A DNA stretch of 51,230 nt, taken from the NCBI RefSeq assembly GCF_000967965.1, contig NZ_LACC01000017.1, forward strand, positions 257,334 to 308,563, given 5' to 3'. The DNA comes from Pseudomonas fluorescens (GTDB lineage: Bacteria > Pseudomonadota > Gammaproteobacteria > Pseudomonadales > Pseudomonadaceae). Under the pieces are notes generated by a model. It was not told the DNA's origin and did no database searches. It saw only the letters and a list, made by a program, of their open reading frames with translations. Positions 6,185-13,854 of the stretch are shown piece after piece. The first letter of the stretch is position 1, and the number at the start of each line of letters is the position of its first letter. Position numbers and translations under genes: made by a program.

Positions 6185-8635
6185 TTACTTTCCTGGGGTC
6201 AGCGTCAACCGCGCCTTGCCATAGGCGTTGTCGAAGTTCTGCGGCTGCATCGGCAGGCTCATGTACTGGCCTTTGAGCCACGGTTCGATGCTGTTGAGGT
6301 AGTTCGGGCTGGCCGGGTTGCCGGATTGGCCGGTGCCGTTTTGTGCCATCAGCGGTTCGGACTGGCCGAAGTCGACGATAAAGCGCATGGCTGGCGCCAG
6401 CGTGGTGTTGAAGTCCTGGCCCCAGGCGAAGGCAGCGGTGTTGACTGTGGTGTGATCGCCACCGGCCGGCAGCGGTCCGCGTACGGTCTGGCCGCTGGCG
6501 TTTTTCCATTCATAGCGATGCAGTTTGCCCCACTGCCAGGCTTTGTGATCACCGCCCAACTGGCCGTCACCTGCGCTGATCGCGGCGGCGAGGCTGCGAG
6601 CGAGGATCGCCGGTTTGTCTTCTTTCTGTGCGGTGCGCACGTCATCCCAGAACGGGCTGTCTTCACGCCCGAGCAAATGATCGGCCTGGGCCGCGTAGGA
6701 CAGCTTGCCGTCGGCGACAAAGGCTTTCCACGCCGGGCTGCTTTCCGGGCCCAGTTCATCGAGGAAGATCTGCCGTGTGCTTTCCTGCAGGAACAACTCG
6801 TAGATGGCCGCATCGGTGGAGGTCGGGCTGAGCTTGCCGTCGAACGCCATCAGGCGGCTGTAGGCTTCGTGTGCCTTGGCGCGATCGGCCGGCGCCAAGG
6901 CGTCCATGGCTTGTTTGAGCGGCTGGGCCATGCCCGGCGCCTCGAACATTTTCTTCAGCTTGGCAGCGAAGGTGGTGGTCTGGTCGTATTGCATGGCGAT
7001 CAGGCTGCGGCTGTCGTGTTTGCCTGCACCAGCCAGTTCGGCCAGGCGCTCGCCACGTTCCGGTGCCGCCCATGAGTTGGACAACTGCATGCCGTAGCCA
7101 TGGGGAATGACCCGCTGGTTGGCGGTGCCGAGCCAGCCTTGGGCCGGGTCCTGGTCGTACGGGTGCAGCATCGGATCGGCATAACCGTCCCAATCGTAAC
7201 GACCTTCCCAGCCCGGCGAGGGCAGCAAGCCTTCGCCTTCGCGGCGGTTCGGGTAACGGCCGGTGACCTGCCAGCCGATGTGGCTGGCATCGGCAAACAC
7301 CAGGTTCAGCGCGATGGCGCGGATTTCGCGGCTGGCATCCGAAGCTTTCTCGACGCTCTGGGCGCGGGACAGGTCGAAGAACGCGTCCAGGGTCTTGTCG
7401 TCGGTGAAGTTCGGCGTCTGCAAGGCCAGGCCGAAACCATTGGCCAGCGTGGTGCCCTGAGCGCTGTTGAGCAGCGGGCCATGGCGGGTTTCGTACACGG
7501 CTTCGCGAATCGAGCGCTGGCCTTTGACGAAGTAGGTTTCGTTGCGCACGATCGCCGGCTGCCACTTCCCGGCGTTTTCGTAGGTGAGCCCGTTGCCCTG
7601 GCGCTTGATCTTCTCCAGGAACAGGTCCTGGTTGTCGCCCATCACGGACGTCATGCTCCACGCCACTTTGCCGTTGAAACCGCCAAGCACCATCGGCAGG
7701 CCCGCGATGGTCACGCCGGAAGCCTGATACTTCGGCGCGCGAATCTGCACGTAGCTGAACAACGAAGGCACGCCCAGCGGGCCGTGACTGTCACTGGCCA
7801 GCAGGCTCTTGCCGCTGCGACTGCGTTGCGGGGCGATGGCCCAGTTGTTCGACGAGGTGGCGCCCAGCAGGTTGAGATCAGACAGTTGGCCCGTGGCTTT
7901 GCTGAGTTCGGCCAGCCCCGGTACTTGCCCGTTGAGCTTGAGGCCTTGCAGTTTTTCGCTTTCGGTGGCCGGCAGTTTTTCGTCGGGAGCCGACGGCGTC
8001 AGCCACGCCAGTTTGTCGGTGGTGACGGTCTGGGCCAGCACCAGCGAGGAAATTTCTTCCGGCAGGTTAGTCGACTGGCTGAAGTTCAGCAGGCAGAAAA
8101 TCAGCGCCGAATCTTCCGGCTGCCAGTATTCAGGCTTGTAGCCGGTGGCTGCCAGATCCGCCGGCAGTTTGTCGCGGTAGCGGAACAGGTAGGCGTTGAC
8201 CCCCCGCGCATAGACTTCGAAGAAACGCTTGAGGCGCGGCGAAGAAGCCTTGTACAACTCGCCAGCACTTTTCTTCAGGTTGACCGCCCGCATGTAGCGG
8301 TCGGCATCCAGCAGGTCGGCACCGTGCATCTCGGCCAAACGGCCCTGGGCCAGCAGGCGCAGGGTGACCATCTGGGTGATGCGGTCGCTGGCATGCACGT
8401 AACCGAGGGTGAACAGCGCGTCGTGGAAGCTGTTGCTTTCGATCAACGGCATGCCCATGGCATTACGGCGCACCGAAACGCTCTGCGCCAGGCCCTTGAG
8501 TGGTTGTACGCCGGAGGTTGGCGGGAGGGTGTCCTGGGCGTTGAAGTTCTGACAACCGGTCAGGCTCAACACACCGGCCACTGCTGCGGCAACGCCGAAC
8601 CGGGGTAGAAAATGAGTAAGGGCTGGCGAGGCCAT
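6185..8635 (-). CDS. quiP: Penicillin-amidase-family N-acyl hydrolase (QuiP-like), predicted lipoprotein
   Basis: This 816-residue Ntn-hydrolase should be made as a precursor and cut autocatalytically into alpha and beta subunits. The beta subunit begins at the nucleophile S262 in TSSNNWAIAP, the family SN(x)W motif, followed by SDSHGPLGVPSLFSYVQI. The alpha part carries the typical GYVHASDRITQM. P. aeruginosa QuiP (PA1032) hydrolyses long-chain N-acyl-homoserine lactones. Assignment as its orthologue rests on size, family and the PA1037-PA1053-like neighbourhood recalled from memory; AHL activity is inferred. The N-terminus is a hydrophobic segment ending in a lipobox (LTGC, C28), so it is probably membrane-anchored rather than free in the periplasm. 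It is transcribed alone. Confidence 0.85.
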   Translation of the reverse strand: MASPALTHFLPRFGVAAAVAGVLSLTGCQNFNAQDTLPPTSGVQPLKGLAQSVSVRRNAMGMPLIESNSFHDALFTLGYVHASDRITQMVTLRLLAQGRLAEMHGADLLDADRYMRAVNLKKSAGELYKASSPRLKRFFEVYARGVNAYLFRYRDKLPADLAATGYKPEYWQPEDSALIFCLLNFSQSTNLPEEISSLVLAQTVTTDKLAWLTPSAPDEKLPATESEKLQGLKLNGQVPGLAELSKATGQLSDLNLLGATSSNNWAIAPQRSRSGKSLLASDSHGPLGVPSLFSYVQIRAPKYQASGVTIAGLPMVLGGFNGKVAWSMTSVMGDNQDLFLEKIKRQGNGLTYENAGKWQPAIVRNETYFVKGQRSIREAVYETRHGPLLNSAQGTTLANGFGLALQTPNFTDDKTLDAFFDLSRAQSVEKASDASREIRAIALNLVFADASHIGWQVTGRYPNRREGEGLLPSPGWEGRYDWDGYADPMLHPYDQDPAQGWLGTANQRVIPHGYGMQLSNSWAAPERGERLAELAGAGKHDSRSLIAMQYDQTTTFAAKLKKMFEAPGMAQPLKQAMDALAPADRAKAHEAYSRLMAFDGKLSPTSTDAAIYELFLQESTRQIFLDELGPESSPAWKAFVADGKLSYAAQADHLLGREDSPFWDDVRTAQKEDKPAILARSLAAAISAGDGQLGGDHKAWQWGKLHRYEWKNASGQTVRGPLPAGGDHTTVNTAAFAWGQDFNTTLAPAMRFIVDFGQSEPLMAQNGTGQSGNPASPNYLNSIEPWLKGQYMSLPMQPQNFDNAYGKARLTLTPGK

Positions 8636-8826
8636 GGCAAAGCTCCTGCGGGGGTAGAGGCGGCGCGAAATAAAGGCGCTACGTTAGTGAGCGGGAGGTG
8701 GCCGCGCAAGCGGGGTACAAGGTTATTTCGGGATTTGTCTGATAAACCGGAAAGATCGCAGTCTTGCCAGTCGCAATGGGGGATGTTGAAGTGCGACACG
8801 CTCAACAATTCTGGAGAAAAGTCGGC

Positions 8827-9384
8827 ATGGAGCTCAAGGCAAACGCGGCACTGATCATCATCGATCAACAAAAAGGCATCCTGCATCCCAGGCTCGGCCG
8901 CAGGAATAATCCCGAGGCCGAAGCGCGCATGCTGGAAATGCTCGGCCATTGGCGGCGCACCGCCCGGCCGGTGGTCCATGTGCAGCACCTGTCCCGCTCG
9001 GAGGACTCGGTATTCTGGCCGCAGCAGTCGGGGGTGGAGTTTCAGGAACGGTTTCAGCCAATGGCCGGTGAACGCTTGATCCAGAAGCAGGTGCCGGATG
9101 CGTTTTGTTCGACTGGGCTGGAGGCGCAGTTGCGCGAGGCGGGGATCGGGCAGTTGGTCATCGTCGGCGTCGCGACCCACAACTCGGTGGAATCCACGGC
9201 GCGTACCGCGGGCAACCTGGGGTTTGATACGTGGGTGGCCGAGGATGCGTGCTTTACCTTCGACAAGGCTGATTTTTTCGGCCATGCCCATAGCGCCGAA
9301 GAGGTGCATGGGATGTCGCTGGGGAATTTGCACGGTGAGTATGCGACGGTGGTCAGCAGTGCACAGATTCTGTCAGCCGACTAA
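8827..9384 (+). CDS. Isochorismatase-family hydrolase with Ser in place of the catalytic Cys
   Basis: This 185-residue cytoplasmic protein has the isochorismatase/cysteine-hydrolase fold: ALIIIDQQKGIL with D13, K88 in LIQKQVPDAF, and GVATHNSVESTARTAGNLGF. In most nicotinamidase or carbamoylase relatives the residue at position 120 is the nucleophilic Cys (GxxTxxCVxxT); here it is Ser. True isochorismatases (EntB, PhzD) also lack this Cys, and a Ser-bearing subgroup is plausible, so substrate cannot be named. The ATG at 8827 is preferred over an upstream in-frame start because the GGAG of CTGGAGAAAA precedes it and the protein then starts like its family. It is divergent from the acylase gene. 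Confidence 0.85.
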   Translation: MELKANAALIIIDQQKGILHPRLGRRNNPEAEARMLEMLGHWRRTARPVVHVQHLSRSEDSVFWPQQSGVEFQERFQPMAGERLIQKQVPDAFCSTGLEAQLREAGIGQLVIVGVATHNSVESTARTAGNLGFDTWVAEDACFTFDKADFFGHAHSAEEVHGMSLGNLHGEYATVVSSAQILSAD

Positions 9385-9389
9385 GCAAC

Positions 9390-9492
9390 TGTGGGAGTGA
9401 GCTTGCTCCGGGCGGCGTTCCGACGATGGCAGTCTGACTGACACACTCATGGTGAATGTGCTGCCGTCATCGCGAGCAGGCTCGCTCCCACA
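9390..9492. repeat. REPIN (paired inverted REP arms)
   Basis: The left arm TGTGGGAGTGAGCTTGCTC starts at 9390 and the right arm GCGAGCAGGCTCGCTCCCACA ends at 9492. Between them lie about 60 bases that include GGCGTTCCGACGATGGC, shared with the element at 6085-6170. It sits six bases after a stop codon. This is a dispersed palindromic doublet of the type spread by RAYT transposases in P. fluorescens. Confidence 0.85.
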
Positions 9493-9539
9493 GGAGGGGG
9501 TGGTGATTCAACAGGCGAAGCAAGCCTTCGCCCGAAGCA

Positions 9540-9752
9540 TCAAGCGCCGTGGCACTTCTTGAATTTCTTGCCGTTGCCGCACGGGCACGGATCGTTGCGG
9601 CCGACATCTTTCAGGGCATTGCGCACCGGTTCCTGGTGAGCGTGGCCGCAGTTCGGACCGTGGACATGGCCGTGGTCGTGATCATGGTGGTGATGGTCAT
9701 GATCATGATCGTGGTTGCAGTCAGGGCCGTGGACATGGGGTTGCTGGGTCAT
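9540..9752 (-). CDS. His-rich SEC-C zinc-binding protein
   Basis: This 70-residue protein has two parts. The N-terminal half is a His/Asp repeat with HVHGPNC-like units (about residues 6-42), which should bind several divalent metal ions. The C-terminal end is a SEC-C zinc motif, DPCPCGNGKKFKKCHG, as at the C-terminus of SecA. The stop of the upstream LEA gene and this ATG overlap by four bases, so the two are translationally coupled. Binding zinc or nickel and handing it on, or binding the ribosome/SecB as SecA's motif does, are both possible. No function is established from sequence. Confidence 0.85.
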   Translation of the reverse strand: MTQQPHVHGPDCNHDHDHDHHHHDHDHGHVHGPNCGHAHQEPVRNALKDVGRNDPCPCGNGKKFKKCHGA

Positions 9753-10243
9753 CGGTGTTGCTCCGGAATTAAATCGGCGGCGATTATCACGCCATTGCGC
9801 GCCAGGTGCACGTAGTGGGCGATGAATATACCGGTTTCCAGTTCACCTTCCAGACGATAGGGGATGGGTTGATCGGCTTTTTTCAGCAGTTTGGCCATTT
9901 CACGGACCTTGGACCACAGATTGGTGCGGATCGGCACCTTGAAGTAAGCGCTGTGCATGGGGCTGATGGTGAACCAGTGTTCGTACTCGCCGTCGGCCAG
10001 CAGTATGTCACCCAGGTGAACGCGATACTCCAGACTGCGCACCGTCAGGTCGCTGTCGTTGGGGTTGTCGATGCGAAAGTGCAGGAGGAATTTCTGTTCC
10101 AGCAGTTTGGCGCTCACCACCTCGACCTTCACCAGATGGACCTCGGGGTCCGGCAAGTCGTCGTCGAACCACGACGCACAGCCGCCGAGTCCCAGTGTCA
10201 GGAACAACGTGAGCAGACAGAGTGCGCCGCGGCGGATGATCAT
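9749..10243 (-). CDS. LEA type 2 / WHy-domain lipoprotein
   Basis: This 164-residue lipoprotein has a signal peptide ending in LGLGGC (C22 lipidated). The body matches the water-stress and hypersensitive-response (LEA_2) beta-sandwich: VEVVSAKLLEQKFLLHFRIDNPNDSDLTVRSLEYRVHL contains the NPN motif typical of the family. The start at 10243 is chosen because GGGAGA lies nine bases upstream and the lipoprotein signal begins there; the longer reading frame would bury the signal. D or other residues after C22 do not clearly set inner versus outer membrane sorting (A at +2 suggests outer membrane). It resembles PA1038 in position. Confidence 0.88.
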   Translation of the reverse strand: MIIRRGALCLLTLFLTLGLGGCASWFDDDLPDPEVHLVKVEVVSAKLLEQKFLLHFRIDNPNDSDLTVRSLEYRVHLGDILLADGEYEHWFTISPMHSAYFKVPIRTNLWSKVREMAKLLKKADQPIPYRLEGELETGIFIAHYVHLARNGVIIAADLIPEQHR

Positions 10244-10329
10244 CGTGGTGTTTCTCCCTTGAGCCCAGTCTAGACCCAAAAGATCGCAGCCTTCGACCGC
10301 TCTTGCGCGGTGGACAGTCACTCCATGTC

Positions 10330-10851
10330 CTAGCTGCTGAAATACCCTGCACAACACTTCTTGAACTTCTGCCCGCTCGCGCACGGGCAGGCGTCATTGC
10401 GTCCAGTCTTGAGTGGCACGGTCGGGTCGATGAAGTACCAGCGACCGGTGTTTTGCACAAATGACGAACGCTCTCGATGACTGTGCTCGCCATTGCTGTC
10501 GTGCCAACGCGCGGTGAAGGTCACGAAAGCGTGTTCAGGCTGGCCACCCAGCACTTCGGAGCTTTCCACCTCAAGGCCCAGCCACGTGCTTTGCGCGCTC
10601 CAGTCGCTGATCGATTGACGGTCCAGGCCGGCCTGTTGGGCGGGCAGGGTGGTGGCCACCAGATAGTCGACCAACCCCAGCACGTAGGCGCTGTAGCGTG
10701 AGCGCATCAAGGCTTCCGCGCACGGTGCCGGGTGTCCTTCATGGTAGTGACCGCAGCAGGCGTCGAGCAGGGTGCCGCTGCCGCATGGGCAAATGGATGT
10801 ACTCGTTTCTTCCGGAGCCTTGCTAACTGTTACTTTGGTTTTATTTTCCAT
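10330..10851 (-). CDS. YchJ family protein (NTF2-like core with two SEC-C motifs)
   Basis: This 173-residue protein has an N-terminal SEC-C motif (CPCGSGTLLDACCG, about 21-34) and a C-terminal one (NDACPCASGQKFKKCCAG, about 152-169). They flank the YchJ core with CAEALMRSRYSAYVLGLVDYLVATT. The core adopts an NTF2-like fold in the family; its biochemical function is not known. It heads the left-reading group YchJ / LEA lipoprotein / His-rich SEC-C. The accessory island begins about 70 bases upstream of its start codon, so insertion may have replaced or separated its original promoter region. Confidence 0.93.
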   Translation of the reverse strand: MENKTKVTVSKAPEETSTSICPCGSGTLLDACCGHYHEGHPAPCAEALMRSRYSAYVLGLVDYLVATTLPAQQAGLDRQSISDWSAQSTWLGLEVESSEVLGGQPEHAFVTFTARWHDSNGEHSHRERSSFVQNTGRWYFIDPTVPLKTGRNDACPCASGQKFKKCCAGYFSS

Positions 10852-10920
10852 AAATCAGCCACTTACCTAATCTAACTTTTTTCACGCATTCTACGCGTAG
10901 GAGGAGTGCGTGACTGCCAA

Positions 10921-10934
10921 TCAGGCTCATTGCA
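10921..10934 (+). repeat. Candidate left island repeat (att-like)
   Basis: TCAGGCTCATTGCA here resembles TCAGATCATTGCA at 31222-31234: four bases, then a GC/A difference, then an identical TCATTGCA. GInts are flanked by imperfect direct repeats, and the positions fit the island borders. The repeat is short, so chance similarity is possible. Confidence 0.45.
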
Positions 10935-10970
10935 AACCCATGGCAATCATTTGAGCGATCGTTAGAGATG

Positions 10971-11325
10971 GAGGCTAGCCTACGATGGAAACGAACGCTG
11001 CATGACTGGATCTTGGCTCAGCGAGATCTGGTGCGCAATGGATCGGCTGCGGCCAATGCTTAGGATTTCAGCCTTAAACGCTGGGTAGCGTTTAAGCGCT
11101 AACTTAGATGACGGGCTGTACCCATCGACAACAATAAGGTCGATTACCAGATCCGACTGTGGGCACTTGGGTGCCCAAACTGGTTGTTTGCCGGCTCGCT
11201 ACGCAGCGGAAAACGCTCGGCGACGATCATGAGCTTGATCCAGTCGGCGCGCATGAGCGGACACTATCCGTCTGCGAGAGCGGCCGCCTTGGCCGATTGC
11301 TCTCCTTAGCGAGAGGCAGCTTTTA
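10971..11325 (+). pseudogene. IS66-family transposase (TnpC) C-terminal remnant
   Basis: Frame 1 from 10971 translates to a decayed IS66 transposase C-terminus: LHDWILAQRDLVRNGSAAA, then a stop at 11061, then DFSLKRWVAFKR and two more stops, VPIDNN, YQIRLWALG, NWLFAGSLRSGKR and IMSLIQSARM. The order matches the end of IS66 TnpC. At least three in-frame stop codons and a missing N-terminus make it a relic. It abuts the broken fnlA at 11325, so this IS, or a rearrangement between IS copies, probably truncated that gene. Confidence 0.85.
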
Positions 11326-11694
11326 ACGTTGCCGTAGCGCGTGTCGCAGATCATAGTCTTGTCATCATCAACGTTGCGTGACTTAGCCACCATGACCTTC
11401 TCCATCATCGCCTTGGAAATCCTCATGGCATTGATCGGATGCAGGGCCTTATCGGTGCTCAGACATACCACGCGCTTGACGCCATTCTGGATGCTCTGAT
11501 AATCGCGCACATCACCGATATAGAATTTCAGCTTGGAATTGGCATAGCGCTTGCCAATGTCATCCTGCTTCTTTTCGTCACGGCTGAAGATACGAATATT
11601 CAGCAATATCCGTATCGAGAAAACGTTTAAGCACGGCATTACCAAAGGAACCAGTGCCACCTGTAATCAATAGACGTTTATTTGCAAAACTCAT
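11325..11694 (-). pseudogene. fnlA: Broken UDP-GlcNAc 4,6-dehydratase/5-epimerase (FnlA-like)
   Basis: From ATG 11694 the minus strand reads MSFANKRLLITGGTGSFGNA, the Rossmann start of FnlA/CapD-type enzymes that begin UDP-L-FucNAc synthesis. Near 11600 the frame shifts, and the homology resumes as IRIFSRDEKKQDD, KLKFYIGDVRDYQSI. It then jumps to QNGVKRVVCLSTDKA, so a block of roughly 45 codons with the catalytic YxxxK-side loop region is gone. It continues to MEKVMVAKSRNVDDDKT and stops matching at TRYGNV (11325), where an IS66 remnant begins. About the last 200 residues are absent. It cannot encode an active enzyme. Confidence 0.85.
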
Positions 11695-11695
11695 C

Positions 11696-12520
11696 TCAGT
11701 AAAAACCCCTATAATGCCAATACCCTTCCCGTCCAAATTCGTAAGTTACACGTGACGGTAGTTTTGATAGAGTTGCGCTCTCCTTATGTAGAACCTTCAA
11801 GTTCGGATCATAATAAAGCTTTCCGTCAGCGGAATGAACCTGCCGAGTCAAGTAGGCTTCCTCACCATAGAGGAAGTGGGGGAAATCCAAGCGCGAAAAC
11901 CTACGCAGAAATGCGGGAAGCAAAATATAACAAGCGCCTATGCCCAGATGAAGATAACCAGGAGGGGATGGCTCAACTCTTTTCTTGCCCCCACCCAAGC
12001 GATGCAGGCATCGCTGGACCCACCTTAAAACGCACGCCAGATAATAATGCGTAAAATACAAATCTAATCTTAATCTCGCAATTCTTCCCCACGGCGTCAA
12101 CACATGGGGATTTTGATGAACACCATCAACCGTTATCACATCCGGACACACCACAAAAACATCATCAGGGTAGCGAGCACACAAGAATTTTTCGCAAAAT
12201 TCGCGCGCAAACACCAGATCGTTATTGCACAATACAACTATATCTTCACGCTCAAAGAATTCACTCTCGAAAAAACAGTTGAACGCACCAAAATACCCAA
12301 GATTGCGGTCAGGCCGCAATATTTTTATAAATGGAAAGTCAACCACCAGCGAGTCTATTTTTTCTTGAGCCTCCAGCCGATCCGAGTTATCAACAAGAAC
12401 ACAGACAAGGCGAGAACCACCAGACACGATGTCCGCCAATGAGTGACAAAAATCAAACGTATCTTGATAGTTATTATATACCACGCCAACAAACGCGAAC
12501 CTAGGAGTCACAAGCACCAC
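11696..12520 (-). CDS. Family 2 glycosyltransferase (rhamnosyltransferase-like)
   Basis: This 274-residue cytoplasmic or membrane-associated enzyme has a GT-A fold: FAFVGVVYNNYQDT opens the nucleotide-binding half, NLGYFGAFN matches the NxGxxxxxN motif of rhamnosyltransferase-like GT2 proteins, and LCNNDLVF is the DxD-like metal site. LDFPHFLYGEEAYLTRQVHSADGK matches the ED-x-(D/E)-x-x-x-R region. It probably adds one sugar, perhaps rhamnose given the rml genes, to the lipid-linked O-unit. Its start overlaps the end of wzy by 20 bases. It is A+T-rich compared with the backbone. It is the only intact glycosyltransferase gene in the window, too few for a full O-unit. Confidence 0.88.
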   Translation of the reverse strand: MVLVTPRFAFVGVVYNNYQDTFDFCHSLADIVSGGSRLVCVLVDNSDRLEAQEKIDSLVVDFPFIKILRPDRNLGYFGAFNCFFESEFFEREDIVVLCNNDLVFAREFCEKFLCARYPDDVFVVCPDVITVDGVHQNPHVLTPWGRIARLRLDLYFTHYYLACVLRWVQRCLHRLGGGKKRVEPSPPGYLHLGIGACYILLPAFLRRFSRLDFPHFLYGEEAYLTRQVHSADGKLYYDPNLKVLHKESATLSKLPSRVTYEFGREGYWHYRGFY

Positions 12521-13853
12521 CTGACAAGTTAATTACTTCTGAAACTCGAGATTTTCCCAATACAATAGAATACCGCATAGACATCCTAAAGAGCAAAATC
12601 AACGCGACACTAATAGCCGCTGAAACTGGAACCGAAATCCAAGTGAGAGAACTTACAACATAACTCTGATAGATCACACCAACCATATATATGAAAATCA
12701 CAACAGCAGTAACAGCGAACCTCTTACATAACAAAAAATAGAACGACAGGTTAGCTACAAACCCAGCCGAGACTGCAAACAAGAGGGAGCCAAAAAGTCC
12801 AAAATCAACAATCAAACCACGAAAAGCCGTATATATATTAGTAGTCAGCACACCGTCAATTACAAAATACTCATCATAAACACCCAGTGGCACAGGACGC
12901 GCATCCCCAAGCGCACGAAAAAAGCCCATAAACGTATAGAATCCTACTTGCAACTCAGACTGATCATAACCTCGAAACAGCGCCCCTCCAAAGTACCTAT
13001 CAGAAAACCAGTCCGAAAAAGCAAAGAAATGCCCCGACGAATACGAAGCCAGATAATACCGCAATATATCCACATCAGATCCAAATCGAGCAACGAACGA
13101 TGCGACAACCAACCCAAACAACACCAACACTCCCAGCAATACAGGTACAAGCGGTACTTGAGGTAGCCGAAAATCATTTGCAAAAACTCTAGTAACTAGC
13201 CAAGCACCAATAAATAAGGCAGCGGACAAAAACAGAAGCCCCTTAGCGCTTTGCAATAACATAACAAGCACCGAGGGAATAAAAGCAAGAAGCAAAACAA
13301 TAATTTTACCACTTCTCCGAGAGGCCCCACCAAACACAAGACCACCAAAAACAACAACTTGGAAACTTGCAAGCAAAGCCAGCTTTTGAAAAATATTTTC
13401 GTTAAGCTCACCCGCATAACGCCGACTAGCATATTCTCCCGCACTTGAAAGAGCATCGAAGTTCACCGCCAACCCCTGCGCGCTAAGATCAAGAAGGTGA
13501 AATATCACAGCAAGAACTAACAACAACAGAAAAAAATAAATAAGCGACTTGTGCGAGAATATACCTCCCAACAAAACCTTAAACTTATTTTGGTCAACCA
13601 CCACACTCCACTGCATGCCAAAGACGGTCAAAGAAAAACAAAAAACAAAAAACACAATATATATTGCTGCAGCAGGATTAAAATCAACACCAAAGCCAAT
13701 CAGTAACGGCACCGCAACATATACGACCCACGCCATTGCAAACAACGATGCTGGATTAAACCAAATTCCTGTCTTACGCCACGCAGCAAAAAAAATGGCT
13801 CCTAGGCACAGTAACGAAAAAAGCCCAACAAGCCAGGGTATAATCAATTCCAT
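12501..13853 (-). CDS. wzy: O-antigen polymerase (Wzy)
   Basis: This 450-residue inner-membrane protein has about eleven hydrophobic segments (for example LIYFFLLLLVLAVIFHLL and VPLVPVLLGVLVLFGLVVASF). A long periplasmic loop around residues 260-330 is typical of Wzy/oligosaccharide repeat unit polymerases, which link O-units on the periplasmic face. Sequence conservation in this family is low, so the call rests on topology, size and its place directly between wzx and a glycosyltransferase gene. The coding strand is unusually A+T-rich for Pseudomonas, the usual mark of transferred O-antigen genes. Confidence 0.85.
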   Translation of the reverse strand: MELIIPWLVGLFSLLCLGAIFFAAWRKTGIWFNPASLFAMAWVVYVAVPLLIGFGVDFNPAAAIYIVFFVFCFSLTVFGMQWSVVVDQNKFKVLLGGIFSHKSLIYFFLLLLVLAVIFHLLDLSAQGLAVNFDALSSAGEYASRRYAGELNENIFQKLALLASFQVVVFGGLVFGGASRRSGKIIVLLLAFIPSVLVMLLQSAKGLLFLSAALFIGAWLVTRVFANDFRLPQVPLVPVLLGVLVLFGLVVASFVARFGSDVDILRYYLASYSSGHFFAFSDWFSDRYFGGALFRGYDQSELQVGFYTFMGFFRALGDARPVPLGVYDEYFVIDGVLTTNIYTAFRGLIVDFGLFGSLLFAVSAGFVANLSFYFLLCKRFAVTAVVIFIYMVGVIYQSYVVSSLTWISVPVSAAISVALILLFRMSMRYSIVLGKSRVSEVINLSGGACDS

Positions 13854-13854
13854 T

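Noticed and set aside
7100..8608. 502-codon ORF antisense to the acylase
   Set aside because: A shadow frame produced by codon bias; the translation shows no domain, while the opposite strand encodes a full Ntn-hydrolase.
11199..11660. A 153-codon ORF as a real epimerase gene
   Set aside because: Comparison with the FnlA pattern shows a frameshift, an internal deletion and an IS66-derived C-terminus.
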